DNA from: JACZST01 sp964195155
GTDB lineage: Bacteria > Actinomycetota > Acidimicrobiia > Spongiisociales > UBA5794
Length of the DNA: 19,975 bases
Direction of reading: 5' to 3'
Assembly: GCA_964195155.1 (NCBI GenBank)
Contig: CAXMOP010000034.1
Location: 1 to 19,975 of the forward strand
In this document: positions 6,221 through 13,096 of the stretch, piece by piece
Layout of the letters: each line of letters begins with the position of its first letter
Position numbering within the stretch: the first letter of the stretch is position 1
Position numbers and translations under genes: made by a program
The notes under the pieces: model-generated
Database searches by the model: none
What the model was told of the DNA's origin: nothing
What the model saw: only the letters and a program-made list of their open reading frames with translations

Positions 6221-7395
6221 AAAACCACCTTCACCTTCGGGCGCAGTTCGGTGCGGCACAAGGCGTGGTTGAAGCAGGTCTGTTCGCTCATGTCGAGCGC
6301 CTTCCTGGCAAAGTCGTCGTCCCCATCGGGTGCAAGGTAGACATGGGTTCGGGGAGCATCCGCTCGGCCACCGAATGGAGGGTCGGCCTTTGGGTCGCCA
6401 AGCGAGAACCGGGTGTCTTGGACGATGTGGTAGTCGCCAAGGCTCGTATTGATGATCTTGGCGTATCGGCCGATCTGGGTCATGAAGCAAAATCCGATCC
6501 CGGCGCTGATGTACGTGATCGCGTCCGGTGCGCGGCCCCGCTCATCGGAAAGGAACCGGAAGGTCGAGCCGTTCGGGCGATGGACCCGGGTTTCGATGAC
6601 CGCCATCCCGTCGGATCTTCGGCTGACCGCGGCCCGGAGGTGGAGCTCGCGTCGCTGCTCTTTCTGCAGGCCCACCCCGGCATCCGGGGGTCGCTCCTCG
6701 ACTTCGGCGGTCTTGACGATGATCGGCTCGTCGGGATCGGCGCCGACCGGCGGAGACACCGGTGCTGGATCGGCCTTCGGGGGCCGCTCATCCAGCGGGG
6801 CGACTCGCCCGACAGGGATCTGTGCCCCATGGCTGGTGAGACTAAAGAGGCCCTGCAGGGGCTGCCCGACCAGGCCGGCGGTCGCCGACGCAAGGACACC
6901 CGTGAGCACGGAGCCCGTCACGGCCGAGCGGTCATCGTGATCGAGGTGCACCGTGATCTCCGGTGCGATGGCGCCGCCAACCATGGTGCCCCGCGGCAGC
7001 GACCCCTCCATGGTGAATCGGGTGTCCAGCTCTACCCGAAGGGTATTGGCCGGGATTCCACTCGTGTCGAGAGCCCGTTCGATGCTGAGCATGAGGTCGG
7101 CGGCGAGCCCGGTTGTCGTGTGAGCCAGCGGGGCCGGGGAGTAGTCGTGGCCCTGGAGGTACGGGCCCTCGTCGCTCGATAACCGCCAGGCGACTGAGGA
7201 GCCGGAGCGAACAACCACCGCCTCCTTCTGCATCACGGTGAGCGTCCTGACCGCGGCCCTCGAGGAAACGTCGAAGCCGTCGGTGCCCGGCCTTTTCGGG
7301 ATCTGAGCCGCACCGGCCGCAACTCGGTAGACGAGAGGGAGTCCGGACTCGGCAAGGAGGTTGGGTGCCTTCGGCTTTGGCCTGACCTCGGTCAC
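6205..7395 (-). CDS. Tandem OsmC-domain protein
   Basis: This is a 396-aa protein that appears to hold two OsmC-like domains. Domain 1 (about residues 50-190) has SDEGPYLQGHDYSPAPLAHTTTGLAADLM, matching the OsmC pattern of a glycine-rich segment followed by the central helix, but with no cysteine in that helix. A Pro-rich linker spans 195-245. Domain 2 (about 250-390) has the helix GFCFMTQIGRYAK with C303 and the second-cysteine region SEQTCFNHALC (C374, C380), so only this half can be a redox-active peroxidase-type domain. Single OsmC/Ohr proteins are about 140 aa. I chose the GTG at 7395 because a TACGAT box lies 7 nt upstream and protein-like sequence begins there. A longer start at 7587 has an AAGGAG site but would add 64 Ser/Arg/Pro-rich residues of doubtful character. 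Substrate unknown; detoxification of organic hydroperoxides is a family-based guess. Confidence 0.75.
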   Translation of the reverse strand: MTEVRPKPKAPNLLAESGLPLVYRVAAGAAQIPKRPGTDGFDVSSRAAVRTLTVMQKEAVVVRSGSSVAWRLSSDEGPYLQGHDYSPAPLAHTTTGLAADLMLSIERALDTSGIPANTLRVELDTRFTMEGSLPRGTMVGGAIAPEITVHLDHDDRSAVTGSVLTGVLASATAGLVGQPLQGLFSLTSHGAQIPVGRVAPLDERPPKADPAPVSPPVGADPDEPIIVKTAEVEERPPDAGVGLQKEQRRELHLRAAVSRRSDGMAVIETRVHRPNGSTFRFLSDERGRAPDAITYISAGIGFCFMTQIGRYAKIINTSLGDYHIVQDTRFSLGDPKADPPFGGRADAPRTHVYLAPDGDDDFARKALDMSEQTCFNHALCRTELRPKVKVVLSRES

Positions 7396-7689
7396 GATAC
7401 CGATCGTAGCCGCCTCGCCTTTCCCGTCGCGCGGGCCAGGGTGCGCCAATGTTCCCGGACGGACTAGGTGGCCCGCTAAGCGATGCGATCTTGACGAAGG
7501 TGGGTTGGATGTTGAAGGTATCGGCGAACAGAGCGCGATCGTTCGGCTCGACGTGGCGCGGGTCGTTATCGACGCACCATTCATCATCGCGGACGGCTCC
7601 TTCGCCCATTCGTCTCATCGGTCTATCCCGGCGAGTTCTTCGGAATCGTGATCAGGATGCATATGGGCCCTGTCGACTATTGGCCCGGA
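7396..7689 (-). other. Gap between lysA and the OsmC-like gene, with a possible gene remnant
   Basis: This 294-nt stretch holds no recognisable gene. In the minus strand, from ATG at 7618, one frame reads as ordinary protein with typical high-GC codon use for about 50 residues (for example DDEWCVDNDPRHVEPNDRAL, then FADTFNIQPTFVKIA), then degrades and runs out of frame into the OsmC-like gene. It could be a small overlapping gene or the remnant of a longer one cut by deletion. I do not recognise the sequence. Confidence 0.25.
7403..7408 (-). promoter_or_regulatory. -10 box for a leaderless OsmC-like transcript
   Basis: TACGAT on the minus strand ends 7 nt before the GTG at 7395. This spacing places the transcription start on the initiation codon. 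It matches the leaderless layout seen at three other starts in the window. No good -35 is visible. Confidence 0.45.
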
Positions 7690-8976
7690 TCAGGGACCGA
7701 GGTCGGTGATCAGCAAGTCGTCATATGTCTCCCGCCGCACCACAAGCCGGGCGTCGCCATCTGCGACGAAGACGACAGCAGGGCGGAGCACCTTGTTGTA
7801 ATTGGAGCCCATCGAGTGGCCGTAAGCCCCGGTGACGGGGGTGGCCACGACATCCCCCACTCGGACGTCCGGCGGCAGCCAGCCGTCAGCAACGAGCACG
7901 TCACCGGTTTCACAGTGCTTTCCGACCAGCCTGACTGCTCGGGTTCGAGGGGCTTCGACGGCACCGGGGAGGAATGTCTCGTAACCCGAGCCGTAGAGCA
8001 CCGGTCGGGGATTGTCGCTCATGCCGCCATCTACGGCGACGTAGGTGCGGATCCCTGGGATGTCCTTGATCGTGCCAGCCGTGTACAACGTCACCGCCGC
8101 CAAGGCGGTAATCGCCCTGCCCGGCTCCGCCGAGAGCCTCGATCGGAGACCGTAGTGCGCAGCTGCCGCACTGATAATCTCCGCCCACTCGGTGATCGTC
8201 GGCGCCTCCTCTCCCTCCACGTATCCCACCCCGAGCCCACCCCCGATCGACACCTCCTCGAACCGGTCCGGGCCGGTGAACTCAGCAACAACGCCCAAAG
8301 CCTCGGCGTACGACTCGCCGCGGAACACCTGGGAGCCGATATGGGCATGGATGCCACGCATTGTCAATGCCGGCGATGCTTCGGCCCGTGCTACTGCCTC
8401 GGATGCCGTCCCGGTGGATACCGTGAACCCGAATTTCGAGTCGTCCTGGCCAGTTCGGACGAACTCATGGGTGTGGGCCTCTACGCCCGGGGTGATCCGT
8501 AATAGGACGTTCGGCGGCTTGCACCCTCCACCGACCAGCATCTCGATACGATCGAGCTCGTCGAACGAGTCAACGACCAGACAGCCCACCTCTTGTTCGA
8601 GGGCCAGTCGCAGCTCAGGGAGGCTCTTGTTGTTGCCGTGGAACACCAAGGCCGCCGCGGGGACGCCGGCGGCTCTGGCCACCGCGAATTCTCCTCCCGA
8701 GGCCACATCAAGTCGCATTCCCTCATCGTGAGCGAGTCTGGCCATAGCGGTGCATAAGAACGCCTTCGTGGCGTACACCGCACCGTCTCCGAAGGCGGCG
8801 ACCGCCTCCCGGCACCGCGCCCGCAGATGAGCCTCGTCATATACAAACAGCGGTGTGCCGTACTCGGCTGCCAGATCAACCGTGTCGACGCCGCCGATAA
8901 CCAATACGCCGTCACTCGACACTGCCGAGGTATCGGGGAGCAGAGCCGATGAAACCCGGTTCACGACACTCCCCAC
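7690..8976 (-). CDS. lysA: Diaminopimelate decarboxylase
   Basis: This is a PLP enzyme that converts meso-diaminopimelate to L-lysine plus CO2, the last step of lysine synthesis, in the cytoplasm. It has 428 aa, normal for the family. All landmark motifs of fold-III decarboxylases are present: YATKAF with the Schiff-base lysine K71, GIHAHIGSQ around 208-216, the phosphate-binding SIGGGLGVGY near 243-252, EPGRAI at 284-289, VDGGMSDNPRP, HCETGD with the active-site cysteine C355, and GAYGHSMGSNYN at 383-394. Two GTG starts are possible: 8976 (used here) and 8964. The latter has GGGGAG only 4 nt before it. The start overlaps the 3' end of a small upstream ORF, suggesting coupled translation. The gene is a housekeeping function unrelated to the surrounding aromatic catabolism. 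Confidence 0.95.
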   Translation of the reverse strand: MGSVVNRVSSALLPDTSAVSSDGVLVIGGVDTVDLAAEYGTPLFVYDEAHLRARCREAVAAFGDGAVYATKAFLCTAMARLAHDEGMRLDVASGGEFAVARAAGVPAAALVFHGNNKSLPELRLALEQEVGCLVVDSFDELDRIEMLVGGGCKPPNVLLRITPGVEAHTHEFVRTGQDDSKFGFTVSTGTASEAVARAEASPALTMRGIHAHIGSQVFRGESYAEALGVVAEFTGPDRFEEVSIGGGLGVGYVEGEEAPTITEWAEIISAAAAHYGLRSRLSAEPGRAITALAAVTLYTAGTIKDIPGIRTYVAVDGGMSDNPRPVLYGSGYETFLPGAVEAPRTRAVRLVGKHCETGDVLVADGWLPPDVRVGDVVATPVTGAYGHSMGSNYNKVLRPAVVFVADGDARLVVRRETYDDLLITDLGP

Positions 8977-9218
8977 GATCCGTCGTCAGCGATTCTCTCG
9001 GCGTGGCACGTCGGCGCTGGGCCAAGCTGCCCCGAGAGCTCCCATACCTGGGCGTACACGTTGTCAGCTGCCACATGGAAACCTCGCGTCTTGTTCATCA
9101 GCTCAAGGCTGTCGTGGTTCACGACCAGTTCCCAAGTCCAATCGGTCCCGGTGGCACCTTCGAGAAGGCGCGTCGTAGCCCCTCTTCGCAACACACTTGC
9201 AACGGCCCTACTTGACAC
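8961..9218 (-). CDS. Small protein of unknown function, overlapping the lysA start
   Basis: This is an 85-aa open frame that starts with GTG at 9218 and ends 16 nt inside lysA, on the same strand. I do not recognise the family. It is supported by a TAGGAT box exactly 7 nt before the GTG, the same leaderless layout as other starts here. It is also supported by the overlap with lysA, and by ordinary amino-acid and codon use from about residue 21 onward (WELVVNHDSLELMNKTRGFH, DNVYAQVWELSG). The first 15 residues are Arg/Ser/Ala-rich. There is no signal peptide, membrane helix or clear motif. It may be a coupled leader for lysA, a small protein, or a truncated remnant of a longer gene. Confidence 0.42.
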   Translation of the reverse strand: MSSRAVASVLRRGATTRLLEGATGTDWTWELVVNHDSLELMNKTRGFHVAADNVYAQVWELSGQLGPAPTCHAERIADDGSWGVS

Positions 9219-9225
9219 CGGATCG

Positions 9226-9231
9226 ATCCTA
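9226..9231 (-). promoter_or_regulatory. -10 box for the small ORF-lysA transcript
   Basis: TAGGAT on the minus strand is 7 nt before the GTG at 9218, as expected for a leaderless mRNA. No convincing -35 is visible. If used, lysA would be transcribed from here as the second cistron. Confidence 0.45.
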
Positions 9232-9239
9232 AGTGGCTC

Positions 9240-9301
9240 AGCCCTGTCGGATAACAGACGATCGGATCTTGCCCGCTGTCAAAGCCGCGCGAGACAGGGC
9301 T
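9240..9301. repeat. 9-bp inverted repeat in the lysA/SDR divergent gap
   Basis: AGCCCTGTC (9240-9248) and GACAGGGCT (9293-9301) are exact reverse complements, 44 nt apart. The same 252-nt gap (9219-9470) contains CTGTCA three times on the plus strand, at 9276, 9336 and 9348. The gap separates two divergent promoters, so these could be regulator sites. Chance occurrence is not excluded. I see no gene in the gap. Confidence 0.3.
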
Positions 9302-9457
9302 TACCCATTGCTCACCCGGCCGATTGATCCCAAGGCTGTCACGCAGACTGTCAACCGGCATTACGAGCGGTTCGGATGTCGGAACCTCGGGTCCAATCAC
9401 GGCCCGGTGGGCCTGAGTGCACGTATCCGTGTGCATCCAGGCATACGCGACGAGAGG

Positions 9458-9463
9458 TACTGT
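9458..9463 (+). promoter_or_regulatory. -10 box for a leaderless SDR transcript
   Basis: TACTGT ends 7 nt before the ATG at 9471. The nearest purine-rich stretch (GAGAGG at 9452-9457) is 13 nt from the ATG, too far for an ideal ribosome site. This supports leaderless initiation at the ATG. Confidence 0.45.
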
Positions 9464-9470
9464 CCAATCC

Positions 9471-10250
9471 ATGTCACTCACCGGCAAGACGGTCATCGTG
9501 ACCGGCGTCGCATCTGGGATCGGCAAGGAAACCGCCGCTGAACTGCAGCGTCGCAGCGCCACCGTCATCGGGGTCGATCGCAACGCCGCCCCCGACGTCG
9601 ACCGATTCTTCGAGGCCGACCTCTCCGATCCCGATTCGATCGATCGTCTGATCGATGAGCTGCCCGCAGGCGCCGATGGCCTGTGCAACATCGCCGGGGT
9701 GGCCCCGTCCCAACCCGCGGAGCTGGTGCTCAAGGTCAACGTCCTCGGCCTGCAGCGCCTCACGCTTGGTGTGGTGCCAAAGCTGGCCGACGGCGCCTCG
9801 ATCGTCAATCTGGCTTCGATGGCGGGAAATCGGTGGCGGGACAATGTCGAACAGATCGAGGACTTCGCGCCTGTCGACTGGGACACGGTTGGCGACTTCG
9901 TGGCGCGTCATCATCTCGATTACGACGCCCGCAGCTACTTCCTGTCCAAGGAGATCGTCGTGGTGTGGACCATGCAGCACCGATGGTCCTGGCGAGATCG
10001 GGGAATCCGGATGAACGCGGTGAGCCCGGGCCCGGTGGACACGCCGATCCTCCCCGACTTCATCGAGACCCTCGGTGAGCGGGCCCAGGCAAGCATCAAG
10101 CTGATGGACCGGTTCGGGACACCCGAAGATGTGGCGCCGGTCGTGGCCTATCTGCTGTCAGACGAGGCCGCCTGGTTTCGCGGCGCCAACCTCACCCCCG
10201 ACGGCGGCATGGGAGCCCATCTCGCCCTCAAGCACTATGGGCTCCAGTGA
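9471..10250 (+). CDS. SDR-family alcohol dehydrogenase, coniferyl-alcohol dehydrogenase-like
   Basis: This is a classical short-chain dehydrogenase, 259 aa. The cofactor motif TGVASGIG is at residues 11-18, NIAG at 73-76, the catalytic serine S116 in NLASMAG and Y156-x3-K160 in the YFLSK segment. The pattern strongly resembles the CalA group that oxidises coniferyl alcohol to coniferaldehyde: DGLCNIAGV, the RMNAVSPGPVDTPIL segment and the PDGG-type C-terminus. V35-D36-R37 after the second strand suggests NAD rather than NADP. I chose ATG 9471 because the conserved domain begins there and a -10 box lies 7 nt before it; the upstream extension is not protein-like. It is convergent with ligAB and would feed aromatic side-chain oxidation together with the aldehyde dehydrogenase at 16899. 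Substrate is an inference from similarity recalled, not searched. Confidence 0.82.
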   Translation: MSLTGKTVIVTGVASGIGKETAAELQRRSATVIGVDRNAAPDVDRFFEADLSDPDSIDRLIDELPAGADGLCNIAGVAPSQPAELVLKVNVLGLQRLTLGVVPKLADGASIVNLASMAGNRWRDNVEQIEDFAPVDWDTVGDFVARHHLDYDARSYFLSKEIVVVWTMQHRWSWRDRGIRMNAVSPGPVDTPILPDFIETLGERAQASIKLMDRFGTPEDVAPVVAYLLSDEAAWFRGANLTPDGGMGAHLALKHYGLQ

Positions 10251-10259
10251 GACCGCTTC

Positions 10260-10307
10260 CATCGAGCGATCTACATCGAGCGATCTACATTGAGCGATCT
10301 ACATTGA
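10260..10307. repeat. 14-nt tandem repeat, about 3.4 copies
   Basis: CATCGAGCGATCTA at 10260-10273 is repeated exactly at 10274-10287, with one change (CATTGAGCGATCTA) at 10288-10301, and a fourth copy begins (CATTGA, 10302-10307). It lies between the convergent SDR and ligB genes. The ligB stop codon (TAG, 10299-10301 on the minus strand) and its final Met codon fall inside the repeat. Confidence 0.8.
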
Positions 10308-11162
10308 AACGAGGGCTTCGCCCCCCTCGAAGATGATGAGGCCTGCCGCGGTGTTGGAGGCGGGCACGTGATAGTGGCGGTGCACTTCTCGCACGTTTCT
10401 GCCGAGGGCGCCGCGCATGATCAGCCACATCACCAGCTCGATGCCCTCCGAGCCGGCATCGCGAAGCAGTTCGGTATGGGAGATCTCGATGAGCCCTTCG
10501 GGGTCTTCACCAAGGCGGTCGAGATAGGAAGTATCGAAGGGGGTGTTGACGAACCCGGACCGTTCGCCCTGGAGCTGGTGGGACATGCCGCCGGTCCCGA
10601 AGACCGCCACCTTGAGATTGTCGCCGTCCGGAAATGACTGGACCGCACGACGGATTGCCCGGCCGAGTGCGTAACAGCGTCGCCCGGTGGGTGGCGGGTA
10701 TTGGATGACGTTCACCGCAAGCGGGATCACCTTCGCCGGCCACCGCTCCGGCTTCCCGTACATGATCGACAGCGGCACCGTCAGGCCATGATCGACCGGC
10801 AGGTCGTTGACGATGGTCATGTCGAACTCATCGAGGATGAGCGACTCGGCCAGGTGCCAGGCCAGGTCCGAGTGCCCCATCACCGCCGGGACGTTCCGCG
10901 GCCCGTATCCCTCGTCGGCGATGGGGAACTCGTCGGCGACGCCGATGGCGAAGGTCGGGATCAAGTCGAGGTCAAAGGCGGAGGCGTGGTCGTTGTAGGC
11001 GAGGATGATGACGTCGGGTTGCGCATCGGCAATCCACTTGCGGGCCCCCTCGTAACCCTCGAAGAGGGGACGCCAATACGGCGTTTCCTCCTTGCCGTTG
11101 TCAATGGCGGCGCCGATGGCCGGCACGTGGGAAGTGGCGACGCCGTAGAGCACCTCAGCCAT
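10299..11162 (-). CDS. ligB: Protocatechuate/gallate-type 4,5-dioxygenase, catalytic beta subunit
   Basis: This is a class III extradiol dioxygenase that opens the ring of protocatechuate or a related trihydroxybenzoate using non-haem Fe(II) and O2. It has 287 aa. The iron ligands of LigB are where expected: H12 (ATSHVP), H59 (YNDHASAF) and E242 (GIELVMW). The second-sphere H125 (PVDHGL) and catalytic H195 (GGMSHQLQG) are also present. GGGAGGGG lies 6 nt before the ATG, and the gene overlaps the 3' end of ligA by 8 nt, the usual alpha-beta coupling. The C-terminus runs into a 14-nt tandem repeat that supplies the stop codon. Substrate preference between protocatechuate, gallate and 3-O-methylgallate cannot be decided here. 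The GalB-type hydratase downstream and the absence of LigC and LigI in the window make gallate a serious option. Confidence 0.92.
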   Translation of the reverse strand: MAEVLYGVATSHVPAIGAAIDNGKEETPYWRPLFEGYEGARKWIADAQPDVIILAYNDHASAFDLDLIPTFAIGVADEFPIADEGYGPRNVPAVMGHSDLAWHLAESLILDEFDMTIVNDLPVDHGLTVPLSIMYGKPERWPAKVIPLAVNVIQYPPPTGRRCYALGRAIRRAVQSFPDGDNLKVAVFGTGGMSHQLQGERSGFVNTPFDTSYLDRLGEDPEGLIEISHTELLRDAGSEGIELVMWLIMRGALGRNVREVHRHYHVPASNTAAGLIIFEGGEALVSM

Positions 11163-11523
11163 CGTTGCCCCTCCCGCCGTCGATCATCATCTGCCGAAAC
11201 TCGTTCTCGCTGACACCCGACATGGCGCCACCAACCGCTTGCATGGTTAGCCCGTCGAAGATGGCGATCTTGAAGGTGTAGTAGATGTTTCCACCCAGGC
11301 GGAGCATCTCGAGCCACTCCCGGTCGAGCACCGCTTGGCGCTGCTGCGGTGTCAGCGTCCAGTTGTCGAGGTAGGCCGCTTCGTCGGCGGCGAACGCCGC
11401 TCGATTCGCCGGGTCGTTGAGCGACATGCACATCATGTTCAAGTCGTACCCCTTGCGGTGGTGGTCGGCGTCGAACACGTAGGTGCCAGGGATGTCGTCG
11501 TAATCACGATGCGCTCGCGCCAT
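11155..11523 (-). CDS. ligA: Protocatechuate/gallate-type 4,5-dioxygenase, alpha subunit
   Basis: This is the small LigA-type subunit, which closes over the LigB active site. From the ATG at 11523 it has 122 aa, slightly shorter than typical LigA. That ATG has GGGAGGAA 8 nt upstream, whereas the frame further upstream is not conserved-looking. The family pattern is clear: MSLNDPANRAAFAADEAAYL, then the TPQQRQAVLDREW helix, then LGGNIYYTFKIAIFDG, and the terminal MSGVSENEFRQMMIDGGR. It is the first gene of a two-gene minus-strand unit and is divergent from the ABC transporter operon, with 187 nt between them that must hold both promoters. The separate alpha and beta genes contrast with GalA/DesB-type gallate dioxygenases, in which the two are fused. 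Confidence 0.93.
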   Translation of the reverse strand: MARAHRDYDDIPGTYVFDADHHRKGYDLNMMCMSLNDPANRAAFAADEAAYLDNWTLTPQQRQAVLDREWLEMLRLGGNIYYTFKIAIFDGLTMQAVGGAMSGVSENEFRQMMIDGGRGNDG

Positions 11524-11710
11524 AGTTTTGTTCCTCCCGCAGGGTTGGGCGGATTGTAGCGGCCAGCCCTCAGCGCTCACCGGTGATGCGCCCGGTCGCG
11601 GCGGTGTTGCGGCGGCATTCGCAGCGGCGCAGGCCGGGAAGAGGGTTTATCGTCAATGAACACCTCGGAACGCAAATGGTCCGCGGAGCAGATAGAGGAG
11701 GAACCATCCG

Positions 11711-13012
11711 ATGAGACGGAACCGACCCGCAGCCCTCGTAGCGATGCTGTTCGCATTCGCGCTCGTCGCTTCGGCATGTGCCGACACCGACGATACGACG
11801 ACGACCGTCGACGCCGGTGGCGCGGAAACCACCACCACCACGGCGGAAGCTCCGCCGGAGGAGACCACGACCACGGCGGCCCCCGAACCGGTTGTGCTGT
11901 ACAGCATCCTCGATGAAAACGAGGCCCTCGGGCAGTTCTTCCCGGAGTCGCGGAAGGCGCTGGAAGCAGCCGCGCTGTTCATCAACGACAACGGCGGCTT
12001 CGGTGGAACCGGCCGCCCGGTGCAAATCGAAATCTGTGTCGGTGAGGTCGACCCGAATGTCAACGCCGAGTGCGGGCGCGAGGTCGTCGACTCGGCGGCA
12101 ATCGCGGCGGTTGGATCGGCCATCTGCACCAACGACACCGCGTATCCCATCCTGAACGAGGCCATGGTGCCGAACATCGGGCCATTGACCTGCCTGCCCT
12201 CGACATTCCAGTCTGAGAACACCTTCTCGGTCAACGCCGGAATTCAAGGGGCGGTTGCCATCGAGGCCGCCATTGCCTGCAAGGCGCTTGGGGCCGAGAC
12301 GGTCTACTTGAACCTGGTCAACGCCGACTCCATCCTCGCCACCCAACCCGTGTACGACGGAACCTTGCAGGCGCTGGGTTGCGCGCCCTCGGCCAAGACG
12401 ATCGAGATGGATCGCGCCGGAGCCGACGGCGCCTCCGCCGTTGCCCAGATGGGCGGCGCCGACGTGGTGTTGAACCTGCTCGCTCCGCCCCAGCCCGCCC
12501 CGGTCATCATCGCCGCCGACCAGCAGGACCTGGAAGCGACCCTGGTATTCACGCCGACCAACATGAGCTCGGTGATCCTGGACAACACCGGCGAGAGCGC
12601 CGAAGGGGTCATGACGGCACGCTGGTACGCCGCACCCGACAGCGGCGCCCCCGGATACGACGTCTACAGCGAATACCTCGGTCAGGTGGACGGCCTGAAG
12701 CACATTGCCGACGAGTTCGGCACCGCGGCTTGGGTCTCGGTGCTCACGCTCGATCAGGCGTTCCGTGATTGTGCCGATTGTGAGATCAGCCGTGTGGGAG
12801 CCCTTCAGGCGCTCAACGCGCTGTCCGGGTTCGATGCCGGCGGCATCGCCCCCACGATCGACTTTACGATCACGCCCGCCCATCCCCTCACCGCTGGCTG
12901 CGAGACCGGTCAAGGTCCGTGTTTCTCTCGGATCTTCTCGCTGCAGGGGTTTGCTGGAATCGTTGAAGACGGCGTCATCGTGACCTTCGGCAGTGGGGAC
13001 CCGATCGGCTGA
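11711..13012 (+). CDS. Branched-chain-amino-acid-type ABC transporter substrate-binding lipoprotein
   Basis: This is a Peripla_BP_6/LivJ-type receptor, 433 aa, anchored as a lipoprotein: a basic start, a hydrophobic stretch and VASAC with C23 as the lipid site, followed by a Thr/Glu/Ala-rich linker to about residue 58. The mature part has the family opening VLYSILDENEALGQFFPESRKALEAA and the AALFINDNGGFGGTGRPV pattern. It is unusually rich in cysteine for an exported protein, with ten beyond the lipid cysteine, including a DCADC pair, so disulfides are likely. GAGGAGGA lies 8 nt before the ATG. It heads the transporter operon and lies opposite ligAB, so an aromatic acid or other lignin- or plant-derived ligand is more likely than an amino acid. 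This HAAT class is known to carry aromatic acids in several bacteria. Ligand not determinable here. Confidence 0.92.
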   Translation: MRRNRPAALVAMLFAFALVASACADTDDTTTTVDAGGAETTTTTAEAPPEETTTTAAPEPVVLYSILDENEALGQFFPESRKALEAAALFINDNGGFGGTGRPVQIEICVGEVDPNVNAECGREVVDSAAIAAVGSAICTNDTAYPILNEAMVPNIGPLTCLPSTFQSENTFSVNAGIQGAVAIEAAIACKALGAETVYLNLVNADSILATQPVYDGTLQALGCAPSAKTIEMDRAGADGASAVAQMGGADVVLNLLAPPQPAPVIIAADQQDLEATLVFTPTNMSSVILDNTGESAEGVMTARWYAAPDSGAPGYDVYSEYLGQVDGLKHIADEFGTAAWVSVLTLDQAFRDCADCEISRVGALQALNALSGFDAGGIAPTIDFTITPAHPLTAGCETGQGPCFSRIFSLQGFAGIVEDGVIVTFGSGDPIG

Positions 13013-13031
13013 CCCACGCTCCATGACGTTG

Positions 13032-13060
13032 AGGGGTGCCTCGCCCGGCGAGGCACCCCT
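13032..13060 (+). terminator. Strong stem-loop after the binding-protein gene
   Basis: AGGGGTGCCTCGCC (13032-13045) and GGCGAGGCACCCCT (13047-13060) are exact reverse complements of 14 nt separated by one base; the real loop would be about 5 nt. No T-run follows, so it probably attenuates transcription or protects the upstream mRNA rather than ending it completely. It begins about 20 nt after the lipoprotein stop and precedes the permease fusion gene. Confidence 0.7.
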
Positions 13061-13096
13061 TGCGGGAATCGAACAGACGCTGAATTGGAGTGCTGA

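Noticed and set aside
7690..9218. lysA as part of the aromatic pathway (aromatic amino-acid or vanillate decarboxylation)
   Set aside because: All motifs are those of PLP diaminopimelate decarboxylase; the neighbourhood is coincidental.
11570..13024. Long minus-strand open frame opposite the ABC lipoprotein gene
   Set aside because: Arg/Gly/His-rich translation with no domain pattern, antisense to a clear lipoprotein gene.
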